Shown: piece after piece, positions 8,181-16,033 of the stretch
Numbering within the stretch: the first letter of the stretch is position 1
How the letters are laid out: every line of letters begins with the position of its first letter
Origin: JAUVPB01 sp965223695
GTDB taxonomy: Bacteria; Actinomycetota; Thermoleophilia; Gaiellales; Gaiellaceae
Direction: 5' to 3'
NCBI GenBank assembly: GCA_965223695.1
Contig: CBDCXJ010000031.1
Coordinates: 62,001-126,000, forward strand
DNA: 64,000 nt
Made by a program: the position numbers and the translations under genes
The notes under the pieces: model-generated
What the model was told of the DNA's origin: nothing
The model's database searches: none
The model's input: the letters and a program-made list of their open reading frames with translations, nothing else

Positions 8181-9974
8181 GTGAGCGAGACCGACCAGCC
8201 GCGAGAGGCACCGTCGAGGGCCCGGACATTCGTCCGGCTGATCGGCTTCCTGCGGCCCTACCGCTGGTCGTTGCTCGTCTCGACGGCCCTGGCCGTGGGC
8301 GCGCAGTTCGCGGGAATGACGATCCCTTGGTTGACGGGCAAAGTGATCGACGACGCCATTCCCGATCGCGACGGTCGGCTCCTCGGGCTGCTTGTCGGCT
8401 TCGTCGTCGTCTTCGGCCTGCTCAAGGCGCTGCTCATGCTCGGCCGTCGCCTGATCGCAGGACGGCAGGCCCTGGCCGTCGAGTACGACATCCGCAATCG
8501 CCTCTACTCGCATCTGCTCAGGCTCTCATTCCGGTTCTTCGATCGCTTCCAGACGGGTCAGCTCATGTCACGGGCCACGGCCGACCTGCAACACGTCCGC
8601 TTCTTCCTCGGCTACGGCCTCATCTTCCTCACCCAACACATCCTCACCGTCGTCGGCGTGACCGCGATCCTGCTCGTCCTCGATTGGCGGCTAGCGCTGG
8701 TCGCCCTGGCGATCACACCGGTGGTTCTCGCCGTCGCCTACCTCTTCAGCAAGAGCTCTCACCCGATCCTGCGCGAGGTGCAGCAACGCCTCGGCGCCGT
8801 GACGGCCAACGCGGAGGAGTCGATCGTCGGCGTGAACGTCGTCAAGTCCTTCGCCCAGGAAGACCGGGTCTCGGGCGAGTTCACCGGCCGCGTCGAGTCG
8901 CTGTTCGCCGAGTCGGTACGAGCCACGCGAAACCGCGCGATCTACAGCCCTATTCTCTCGACGCTGCCGCTCCTCGCGCAGGCCGCCGTGCTGATCGTCG
9001 GCGGGCGGCGGGTGATCAACGGCGACCTGACGCTCGGCGCGTTTGTCGCGTTCAACGTGTACGTGCTCATGCTCGTCGCGCCGCTTCGGATGCTCGGGAT
9101 GTGGGTCGCCCAGGCACAGCGCACGGCCGCGTCGGGCGAGCGCGTGTTCGAGATCCTCGACGAGCCCGAGGGCGTCGTCGACCGACCCGAGGCAGAGGAC
9201 ATCCCGCCCGGCCCGGGCGAGGTCGTCTTCGAGTCGGTGACGTTCGGCTACGGGCCAGACCGAGACGTGCTGCACGAGATCGACCTGACGATCGAGGCGG
9301 GCCGCACGGTCGCGCTCGTCGGCTCCACGGGCTCGGGCAAGACCACGCTGACGACGCTCATTCCCCGCTTCTACGAGCCCTCTCGCGGGCGCGTCCTCGT
9401 CGATGGGAACGACGTGCGCGACGTGACCCGCAGCTCACTCCGCTCGACCATCGGCGTCGTCTCACAGGATCCGTTCCTCTTCTCTGCGACGATCCGAGAG
9501 AACATCACCTTCGGAGCTGCCGGCGCGTCAGACGCTGAGGTCGAGGCCGCCGCCCGCGCGGCGCAGGCTCACGAGTTCGTCGGCGAGCTCGCCGATGGCT
9601 ACGACACGGTTATCGGCGAGCGGGGCATCACGTTGTCCGGGGGGCAGCGCCAGCGGATCGCGATCGCGCGAGCGTTGCTGATCGACCCGCGCATCCTCGT
9701 GCTGGACGACGCGACCTCGTCGGTCGATGCGCAGACCGAGGCCGAGATCCGCCGCGGACTCGAGGCGCTGCTGCGCGGCCGCACCACGGTGATTATCGCC
9801 CACCGGCTCTCGACGATCGCACTCGCCGACGAGGTCGTCGTCCTCGAAGAGGGCCGACTCATCGCCCAGGGAGCTCACGAGGCCGTGCTCGGGCAGAGCG
9901 AGACGTACCGCACCATCGTCGAGTACGGGCAGCTGCCGTCCGGGGCTGATGAGCAGAGCGCCGACGTCGCATGA
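8181..9974 (+). CDS. ABC exporter half-transporter, degenerate-site subunit
   Basis: 597 residues from GTG 8181. An N-terminal six-helix ABC exporter membrane domain (about 25-310) is followed by an ATPase domain. Walker A is GSTGSGKTT (381-389), the signature LSGGQ starts at 485, and Walker B ends LVLDD, with Asp510 where the catalytic Glu is expected. The H-loop histidine (AHRLST) is present. Glu-to-Asp at this site is typical of the non-catalytic half of heterodimeric exporters such as TM287/288 or BmrC/D. The partner gene begins 13 nt downstream. The substrate is unknown; drugs or lipids are usual for this family. Confidence 0.93.
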   Translation: MSETDQPREAPSRARTFVRLIGFLRPYRWSLLVSTALAVGAQFAGMTIPWLTGKVIDDAIPDRDGRLLGLLVGFVVVFGLLKALLMLGRRLIAGRQALAVEYDIRNRLYSHLLRLSFRFFDRFQTGQLMSRATADLQHVRFFLGYGLIFLTQHILTVVGVTAILLVLDWRLALVALAITPVVLAVAYLFSKSSHPILREVQQRLGAVTANAEESIVGVNVVKSFAQEDRVSGEFTGRVESLFAESVRATRNRAIYSPILSTLPLLAQAAVLIVGGRRVINGDLTLGAFVAFNVYVLMLVAPLRMLGMWVAQAQRTAASGERVFEILDEPEGVVDRPEAEDIPPGPGEVVFESVTFGYGPDRDVLHEIDLTIEAGRTVALVGSTGSGKTTLTTLIPRFYEPSRGRVLVDGNDVRDVTRSSLRSTIGVVSQDPFLFSATIRENITFGAAGASDAEVEAAARAAQAHEFVGELADGYDTVIGERGITLSGGQRQRIAIARALLIDPRILVLDDATSSVDAQTEAEIRRGLEALLRGRTTVIIAHRLSTIALADEVVVLEEGRLIAQGAHEAVLGQSETYRTIVEYGQLPSGADEQSADVA

Positions 9975-9987
9975 CAGGTCGCGCGCC

Positions 9988-11796
9988 ATGAGAGTGCACC
10001 AGCCCGGGACATACCGGGGACCGAGCGGCGCCTCGCGCGCGGACGTCGAGGACTGGAGCTGGCGCCGCACGATCCGACGGACGGCGCTCCTGGCCAGGCT
10101 GACTGCCCCCTACAAGGGCCAGGCGCTCCTCGCTGTCGGCTCACTGCTCCTGGCGACTGCGGCGACCCTGGCTCTCCCCTTCCTGGCCAAGCTCGCCATC
10201 GACGAGGGAATCACGAAAGGCGACAGCGGACGCCTGGGCACGATCGTTGGTCTCTTCGTCGGCGCCGCAGCGCTCGGCTGGCTCGCGACCACGGGGCACA
10301 CGTACTTCACGAGCTGGGTCGGCGAGCGGGTGCTCTCTGATCTGCGCTTGCGCCTGTTCCGTCACCTGCAGTCGCTCTCGCTCGGCTACTACGAGCGCAA
10401 CCGCACGGGCGCGACGATCTCGCGCCTGACGAACGACGTCGAGGCGCTCGATCAGCTCGTCACCGACGGCGTCGCCAGCCTCGTGCAGAACTCGCTGGTG
10501 CTGGTCGGCTCTGCCGCAATCCTGCTCGTGCTCGACTGGCGCCTCGCGCTGGCCACGCTGGCTGTCTTCCCGCTGATGGCGCTGGCAACGGCCATCTTCC
10601 GCCGCCTCAGCTCCCGTGCCTACCGGCGCGTGCGCGAGCGCATCGGTCACGTCTCGGCCACGCTGCAGGAGGACATCTCCGGCATGCGCGTCGTGCAGGC
10701 CTTCGCGCGCGAGCGCAAGAGCCGCGAGCAGTTCCTCGAGGTCAACGGCTCATACCGCCGCGCCAACGAGCGGACCGTGCTCATCTCGGGGCTCTACTTC
10801 CCGTTCGTCGACGTCGTCTCGGCCAGCGCTGCCGCCGTCGTCCTCGGCTACGGCGGCTACCTCGTGTTCGGCGGGTCGTTGACCATCGGCACGCTGTTTG
10901 CCTTCATCGGCTACCTGGCCAACTTCTTCGAGCCCGTGCAGCAGCTCTCACAGCTGTACAACACGTTTCTGGCGGCGGTTGCAGCGCTCGACAAGATCGT
11001 CGACGTGATGGAAGAGGAAGCCGACATCGTCGACGCCCACGACGCCCGGCGCCTCGAGACCGCCCGCGGCGACGTGCACTTCGACAACGTCACGTTCGGC
11101 TATGGCGAGGGCCCGGCCGTGTTACATGGCCTCGAGCTCGACGTGAGCACAGGAACGACGGTCGCACTCGTTGGACACACCGGCGCAGGCAAGTCGACCA
11201 TCGTGAAGCTGCTCGCGCGTTTCTACGACCCCCGTGCGGGTCGCGTGACGCTCGATGGCTTCGACATCCGCCTGATCGAGCAGCAGAGCCTGCGCGCACA
11301 GCTGGGAATCGTGCTCCAGGAGGGCTTCCTCTTCGGTGAGACCGTGGCGACGAACATCGCCTTCGGACGCCCCCAGTCCTCGCGGGAAGAGGTGACGCGG
11401 GCCGCCGAGCAAGTAGGCGCCCACGACTTCATCGCCGCGCTCCCGGAGGGATACGACACCCGCGTCGGGGAGCGGGGCAGCCTGCTCTCACTCGGGCAGC
11501 GCCAGCTGATCGCCTTCGCCCGGGCACTGCTCGCCGACCCGCGCATCCTGATCCTCGACGAGGCGACCTCGAGCGTCGATATCGCCACCGAGCAGCGGAT
11601 CGAAGAGGCGCTCGGCGAGCTGCTCGGGGGCCGCACCGCGTTCGTGATCGCGCACCGGCTCTCGACGATTCAGCGCGCCGACCTGATCGTCGTGCTCGAG
11701 AACGGGCGCGTCGTCGAACAGGGGACGCACAGCGAGCTGATCCGAATCGCGGGTCACTACGCGCGGCTCTATGGCGCGTGGGCGGCCGCCGCATAG
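9988..11796 (+). CDS. ABC exporter half-transporter, catalytic-site subunit
   Basis: 602 residues from ATG 9988; an ATG at 9949 is also in frame but would overlap the partner by 26 nt. Membrane domain about 45-330, then the ATPase: Walker A GHTGAGKST from 396, signature LSLGQ from 500 (Leu replaces the usual Gly), and Walker B LILDEATSS with catalytic Glu525. The altered signature here and the altered Walker B of the upstream partner would face each other in one site, leaving one competent site. This is the known asymmetric heterodimer layout. Substrate unknown. Confidence 0.93.
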   Translation: MRVHQPGTYRGPSGASRADVEDWSWRRTIRRTALLARLTAPYKGQALLAVGSLLLATAATLALPFLAKLAIDEGITKGDSGRLGTIVGLFVGAAALGWLATTGHTYFTSWVGERVLSDLRLRLFRHLQSLSLGYYERNRTGATISRLTNDVEALDQLVTDGVASLVQNSLVLVGSAAILLVLDWRLALATLAVFPLMALATAIFRRLSSRAYRRVRERIGHVSATLQEDISGMRVVQAFARERKSREQFLEVNGSYRRANERTVLISGLYFPFVDVVSASAAAVVLGYGGYLVFGGSLTIGTLFAFIGYLANFFEPVQQLSQLYNTFLAAVAALDKIVDVMEEEADIVDAHDARRLETARGDVHFDNVTFGYGEGPAVLHGLELDVSTGTTVALVGHTGAGKSTIVKLLARFYDPRAGRVTLDGFDIRLIEQQSLRAQLGIVLQEGFLFGETVATNIAFGRPQSSREEVTRAAEQVGAHDFIAALPEGYDTRVGERGSLLSLGQRQLIAFARALLADPRILILDEATSSVDIATEQRIEEALGELLGGRTAFVIAHRLSTIQRADLIVVLENGRVVEQGTHSELIRIAGHYARLYGAWAAAA

Positions 11797-11880
11797 CGCA
11801 CGAGAAGGCTGCTCGTCGCACAGCTCCTCGGCCCGCCCTGGGCGCAACGCGGGCCGATGGCGTACTGCTGAGGAAGTAGC

Positions 11881-12765
11881 GTGCAGCGCGTGATCGACGA
11901 CGAGCAGCAAGAGCAGCTCGAGCCGCCGCAGGCAGTCGAACCCGCCGAAGAGACCCTGCTCACGCCGCGCGAGGCGGTCGGGCAGATGCGCATCAAGGCC
12001 CCCTACCGGGCGAACAAGAAGCTGCGCGAGCTGTTCGGCCGCGTCAACGACGACCGCCAGCTCAAGGCCTGGTGGCATGCCGCGAACGGCAACGCGATCA
12101 AGCGACTCGAGATCACCGATCACTCCTGGGTGCACGTCCAGGTCGTCACCAACATCGGCCTGAAGCTGTTGCGCCAGCTTGCAAAGCACAAGGTCGAGGC
12201 CTCGGTCGTGCGCGACTTCGGCATGACCAGCGACGACGCCGAGGTGGTCGTCGCACTCGGCTCCTTCCTGCACTGCGTTGGCATGGCCGTTCACCGCCAG
12301 GGACACGAGGACTTCAGCATGTTCCTGGCCGAGCCGAAGATGCGCGAGCTGCTCGAAGGGATCTACGAGGAGCCCGAGCTGACCGTGATCACGGTCGAAG
12401 TCCTTCAGGCGATCACGAGCCACCGTGAGTACGGCCAGCCACTGACGCTCGAGGCCGGGATCGTGAGGGTTGCCGACGCGCTCGACATGGCCAAAGGGCG
12501 CTCTCGGATCCCGTTCGAGCGCGGGCGTATGTCGAGTCACTCGCTGTCGGCCGCCGCGATCGATTCGGTGACGATCACCGACGGCGAGGAGCGGCCGATC
12601 GCGATCAAGATCGCCATGACCAACTCCTCGGGGATCTACCAGGTCGACGAGCTGCTCAAGGGCAAGCTGAAGGGTTCAGGGCTCGAGGAGTACGTCGAGG
12701 TCTCGGCGCACATAGAGGCCGAGCAAGAGGAGCGACTCGTGCCGGTCTATCGGCTCGAGCTCTAA
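11881..12765 (+). CDS. HD-superfamily protein with altered HD motif
   Basis: 294 residues from GTG 11881. After an acidic lead, residues about 65-215 look like an HD-domain phosphohydrolase: ITDHSWVH (His81), a helix with LHCVGMAVHRQGHE (His131 to His138 and beyond), ITSHREYG, and the late VADALDMAKGR. Related proteins that I recall read LHDIG at the second motif; here the Asp is Cys132. The C-terminal 80 residues are an alpha/beta tail. HD proteins hydrolyse phosphate esters of nucleotides or other substrates. The Asp loss means activity cannot be assumed. It stands alone, 84 nt after the ABC pair. Confidence 0.75.
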   Translation: MQRVIDDEQQEQLEPPQAVEPAEETLLTPREAVGQMRIKAPYRANKKLRELFGRVNDDRQLKAWWHAANGNAIKRLEITDHSWVHVQVVTNIGLKLLRQLAKHKVEASVVRDFGMTSDDAEVVVALGSFLHCVGMAVHRQGHEDFSMFLAEPKMRELLEGIYEEPELTVITVEVLQAITSHREYGQPLTLEAGIVRVADALDMAKGRSRIPFERGRMSSHSLSAAAIDSVTITDGEERPIAIKIAMTNSSGIYQVDELLKGKLKGSGLEEYVEVSAHIEAEQEERLVPVYRLEL

Positions 12766-12835
12766 CGACGAACGGGCTCGGAAGCACGGCCGTAAACTCG
12801 TCGATCGGCGGCGCTCAAATCGTCGCTCGGCCGGC

Positions 12836-12841
12836 TAGAAT
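12836..12841 (+). promoter_or_regulatory. Probable -10 box of tRNA-Gln
   Basis: TAGAAT ends 10 nt before the first base of tRNA-Gln, the expected spacing for transcription starting just upstream of the tRNA. No good TTGACA-like -35 box is seen 16-18 nt further upstream. Confidence 0.45.
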
Positions 12842-12851
12842 GAGACCCCTG

Positions 12852-12922
12852 TGCGGGATCGTCTAATGGCAGGACGCCTGACTCTGGATCAGGTAGTCTA
12901 GGTTCGAATCCTAGTCCCGCAG
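12852..12922 (+). tRNA. tRNA-Gln (anticodon CTG)
   Basis: A full cloverleaf can be drawn: acceptor TGCGGGA/TCCCGCA, anticodon stem CCTGA/TCAGG with loop CTCTGGA (anticodon CTG), variable TAGT, and T arm CTAGG-TTCGAAT-CCTAG. The discriminator is G at 12922. The T1-A72 first pair is a known identity feature of bacterial tRNA-Gln. CCA is not encoded. Confidence 0.96.
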
Positions 12923-12930
12923 CTTCCTAG

Positions 12931-12956
12931 AAAGCCCCCCATACGCAGGGTTTTTT
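12931..12956 (+). terminator. Intrinsic terminator after tRNA-Gln
   Basis: AAAGCCC pairs with GGGTTTT (one G-T pair) around a 10-base loop and runs into TTTTTT, nine bases after the tRNA end. It is weak by GC content but is the only oligo-T hairpin in this region. Confidence 0.6.
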
Positions 12957-12979
12957 CGTCCCGTAGCCAGATGCTCAAG

Positions 12980-13017
12980 CTGTCGATCCGCGTCGAGCGC
13001 CTGCGTCGGATCGACAG
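12980..13017. repeat. Perfect 10-bp inverted repeat
   Basis: CTGTCGATCC at 12980-12989 is repeated inverted at 13008-13017 with an 18-base spacer. It lies between the tRNA-Gln terminator and the end of the TPR gene. No oligo-T follows. The rest of 12957-13231 contains nothing recognisable. Confidence 0.5.
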
Positions 13018-13231
13018 GGTCGCGATCGCGGCTAGCGCCAGGGCCTGTCCCGGCCAGTACCGGTCACCTCGAGGAAGAAGGAGGCGGCCCGATCGATCTT
13101 GCGTGCGCCGCGCCTAGTTGCGCGACGGGCCCAGAAACGGCGCCGTCTGTCGGCGCCCCGCGGATTGTCCGGCTCGCGCTCGAGCGCTCGCGTGTGGGGG
13201 GCCGATGCCGATCCGAAGCGCATGGGCCCGG

Positions 13232-14146
13232 CTAGCCGAGATGCTGCGAGAGCTGGCGGTGCGCGCTCGAGCCCGGGGCGAGCAGCTCGAGTGCGCTCTT
13301 CCAGACCTCACGTGCCTCGTGCGCGCGGCCCTGGCGGTTGTAGAACGTGCCAAGGTTCGCGAGGATCTGACCCTCGATCTGCCGGTCGCCGAGAAGGCGA
13401 GCGATATCGAGAGCCTCCTCGTAGGAGCGCACGGCCTTTGCGCGGTTGCCCTGCGCTGTGTGTGCCAGACCGAGGTTCGAGAGCGATAGGCACTCTCCCC
13501 GCCGGTTGCCGAGTCGCGTAAAGATCCTCAGCGCCTGCGTGTAGCAGACGACCGCCTTCTCGTACTCTCCTCGGCCGCGGTAGCTCCGTGCGAGCGCGTT
13601 GAGCTCAAGCGCCTCGCGTCGGTGATCACCGAGATCCCGATAGCGAGCGAGCGCCTCCTGGCCGACGCGAACGCCATGGCGGCGGCGGCGCCACCTGCGG
13701 GCGATGCGGGCTACATCGCGCCATGTTTCGCGAAGCTCGTAGCGACCCAATCGCAGCTCACGCCGAGCCCTGTTCGACGCACGCCGGCCCAACACGCTGG
13801 CCCGCGCCCGCCTTGCCGCCCAGCTGCTCGGGCTGCGGCCATCGGTCGACGTCGACGCAGCAGCGATCGACGTCTCAGCGGTGTCCAGCTCGGGATCTTC
13901 GCTGGTCGCCCTGGCGCGAATCCGCGCGCCGGTCATGGTTGCGAGGTCGCGCAGACGCGCCGAGCCTGATGCGAGCGCCGCACCTGCGCGCCGCGGCTCG
14001 ATCACCGGCCGCAGGCGGATTGCAGTCTTGTAGAGCTGTGGCGGCGCGAACGGAAGCTCGTCGACCACGCGCACCCGTACGGGGCGCCGCGGACGTGCCT
14101 CATCGCGAGAAGTACCGGTTGTCTCGACTGGCTCGTCCACCCTCAC
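13232..14146 (-). CDS. TPR-repeat protein
   Basis: 304 residues from ATG 14146. The first 165 residues are Arg/Ala/Ser-rich and low complexity. From about residue 168 come three tetratricopeptide-like units (GDHRREALELNALARSYRGRG, then GNRRGECLSLSNLGLAHTAQGN, then GDRQIEGQILANLGTFYNRQGR). These resemble the TPR tails of AfsR/SARP-type or NB-ARC regulators, which bind protein partners. No DNA-binding or NTPase domain is visible, so this may be a stand-alone TPR protein or the remnant of a larger regulator. The N-terminal half is doubtful and the true start could be nearer the repeats. Confidence 0.55.
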   Translation of the reverse strand: MRVDEPVETTGTSRDEARPRRPVRVRVVDELPFAPPQLYKTAIRLRPVIEPRRAGAALASGSARLRDLATMTGARIRARATSEDPELDTAETSIAAASTSTDGRSPSSWAARRARASVLGRRASNRARRELRLGRYELRETWRDVARIARRWRRRRHGVRVGQEALARYRDLGDHRREALELNALARSYRGRGEYEKAVVCYTQALRIFTRLGNRRGECLSLSNLGLAHTAQGNRAKAVRSYEEALDIARLLGDRQIEGQILANLGTFYNRQGRAHEAREVWKSALELLAPGSSAHRQLSQHLG

Positions 14147-14194
14147 GCTCTTTCGCGCCGCGGGTGTCCCCTCCTTCTGCGTGGCGGGAAGCGT

Positions 14195-15097
14195 CTAGTT
14201 CGCGCCGCGCACGAGCGTTTCGAGTCTGAGCAGCTGCGAAGACGCAGTGATGAAGAGGGTTGTGCCGCTCGGGCCGCCCCACCCCAGGTTCGCTGCGAAC
14301 TCGGGCGTTTCGACAATGCCGAGCCGCTCACCCTCCGGCGAGATCACCCATACGCCTCCGGGGCCGGTGCACCAGACGTTGCCGCGCTCGTCGCATTTCA
14401 TGCCGTCGGGTACGCCGACCGGCGCGTCGGGGTCCAGCGGGGCGATACCAGCGCTCGTCAGCCGCCCGCCGGCGCCCTGGCGAAAAAACAGGCTCTCGCC
14501 CCGTACAGCGATGCCGTCACCGAGCTGGAACGCCGTGATCGTCATCTCGAGCGAGTCGTTCGCATAGAGCACCGAACCATCGGGTGAGATGCAGATCCCG
14601 TTCGGGAAACGGATCCGGTCGCTGACGAGCGTCAGCTCGCCGCTCTCAGGATCGAAGCCGAACACGCCGCAGAAATCGAGCTCCGCCTCTCGCTCCTTCC
14701 CCCACGCTTCTATCCGCCCAGCCGGATGGGGATCCGTGAACCAGATCGTGCCGTCGCGCGCCACGGTCACGTCGTTGGGCGAGTTCAGCTCGTTGCCCTG
14801 CCAGTGCGAGATCAGGACCTCGACCGACCCATCGGCTGCAGTCCGGGAGATCACGCTTCGCACGTGCTCACACGCAAGCAAGCAGCCGCTGCGATCCCAG
14901 GCCAGTCCGTTGGCTTTCCCGCTCGGGTTTCTGAACACCGAGACGCCCGAATCGGCGTCCCAGCGATGAATCGTGTCACCGGGAATATCGCTGAAGAGCA
15001 GAAAGCCGTCGTCGTGCCAGAGCGGCCCTTCGATGAAGCCGAACCCGCCGGCGAGGACTTCGAGCTCCGCCGCTGGATCGATCAGCTGTTCGAGCAT
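14195..15097 (-). CDS. SMP-30/gluconolactonase-family beta-propeller
   Basis: 300 residues from ATG 15097 (MLEQLIDPAAELEVLAGG). A six-bladed propeller hydrolase of the SMP-30/LRE type: FIEGPLWHDD with the metal-binding Glu, ANGLAWDRSG, the conserved NSPNDVTVARDGTIWFTDP, and FPNGICISPDGSVLYANDS. Members hydrolyse sugar lactones or organophosphate-like esters with one divalent metal. The frame is open upstream to 15232, but that part is Arg-rich with no family match. The substrate cannot be deduced; no sugar pathway genes are adjacent. Confidence 0.87.
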   Translation of the reverse strand: MLEQLIDPAAELEVLAGGFGFIEGPLWHDDGFLLFSDIPGDTIHRWDADSGVSVFRNPSGKANGLAWDRSGCLLACEHVRSVISRTAADGSVEVLISHWQGNELNSPNDVTVARDGTIWFTDPHPAGRIEAWGKEREAELDFCGVFGFDPESGELTLVSDRIRFPNGICISPDGSVLYANDSLEMTITAFQLGDGIAVRGESLFFRQGAGGRLTSAGIAPLDPDAPVGVPDGMKCDERGNVWCTGPGGVWVISPEGERLGIVETPEFAANLGWGGPSGTTLFITASSQLLRLETLVRGAN

Positions 15098-15247
15098 GTT
15101 GGCGCGAGATTGTCGCACAGCGGCGCCGCACGCCGCGGCGAGTTGAGACCGGCGGCGTTTTCTGTCTTCATGGACGTATGCGTGGGATGAGAGATCGAAG
15201 CCGGCCAGCCGTCGCCACCCCCCGAGCGGCATCGGTCACGCACCGGA

Positions 15248-15931
15248 ATGCCGGGCGCTGACACAGGGCGAACGTCCGACGATACAACACGGGCGCGGCC
15301 GTCCCTACGGCGTTTTCGAGCGTGGCGATTCCTGGTCATCTCGGCGATCGCCCTCGTTGCCGCAGGCGCGGCCGTCGGCGGCAACACCCCGTCGAAGGGC
15401 AAGCGACCTTACGCCCTCGACGCCGGCGTCAGGGCAAACGCGCAGTCAGGCGTTCCCCACCTCGATGCAGAGCGCATGGTCGCGCGCCAGTTTGGCCAGT
15501 CAGCTGGCGTCGTCACCTGCCCGGTTAGCCAGCTCGCGCTCGAGCGGACGCGGCTGCGGGGCATTACCGGCACGCTTTCGCACTGGTACTGGGACCACCC
15601 GGCGAGAACACAGCGCGCGCAGTTCCTCGCCGAGGTATTCGTTCATGAGAAACCGCTGCCAGGCGGTGGACCCTGGGGCTCGCACGGTGAGCTCCACGAG
15701 GTCATGGGCGAGCGCGCGACCGTCGGCCGCTGGAACATGCGACTTGCTCCGAGGCAGGGCAGCGACACGATCTTCGTCGATCACCGGCTCGGATTTACCT
15801 GGACTGTCCCCAGCGGCAGCTACGTGACGCTCTGCGTGTTCGTCAACAACACGCAGCCGCCGCGCTACTCGTGGGAGGCGCAGCTTGCGCTCGTCACCAA
15901 CCGGGACATGAAGCGCACTCCCAACGACTGA
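15248..15931 (+). CDS. Membrane-anchored hypothetical protein
   Basis: 227 residues from ATG 15248. A basic N-terminus and one hydrophobic helix (about 25-45, AWRFLVISAIALVAAGAA) suggest an uncleaved signal anchor with the rest outside the cell. The outer part contains two Cys residues (about 92 and 195) and a beta-rich region with many aromatics near the end. No family recognised. It is divergent from the SMP-30 gene and about 100 nt upstream of the copper/haem lipoprotein. Confidence 0.6.
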   Translation: MPGADTGRTSDDTTRARPSLRRFRAWRFLVISAIALVAAGAAVGGNTPSKGKRPYALDAGVRANAQSGVPHLDAERMVARQFGQSAGVVTCPVSQLALERTRLRGITGTLSHWYWDHPARTQRAQFLAEVFVHEKPLPGGGPWGSHGELHEVMGERATVGRWNMRLAPRQGSDTIFVDHRLGFTWTVPSGSYVTLCVFVNNTQPPRYSWEAQLALVTNRDMKRTPND

Positions 15932-16033
15932 GCCGCCGGCCGAGAAGCGCGCCCACCAGTTTGAGGCGCGGCACCAGGTTCAGGGTTATCACTGACGAAG
16001 CGCTGGCAGCCGCTGGCTATCGTTGGCGAACCG

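Noticed and set aside
12852..13231. Integration site for a mobile element at tRNA-Gln
   Set aside because: No integrase, no duplicated tRNA 3' end and no change in base composition were seen; the neighbouring gene is a TPR protein.
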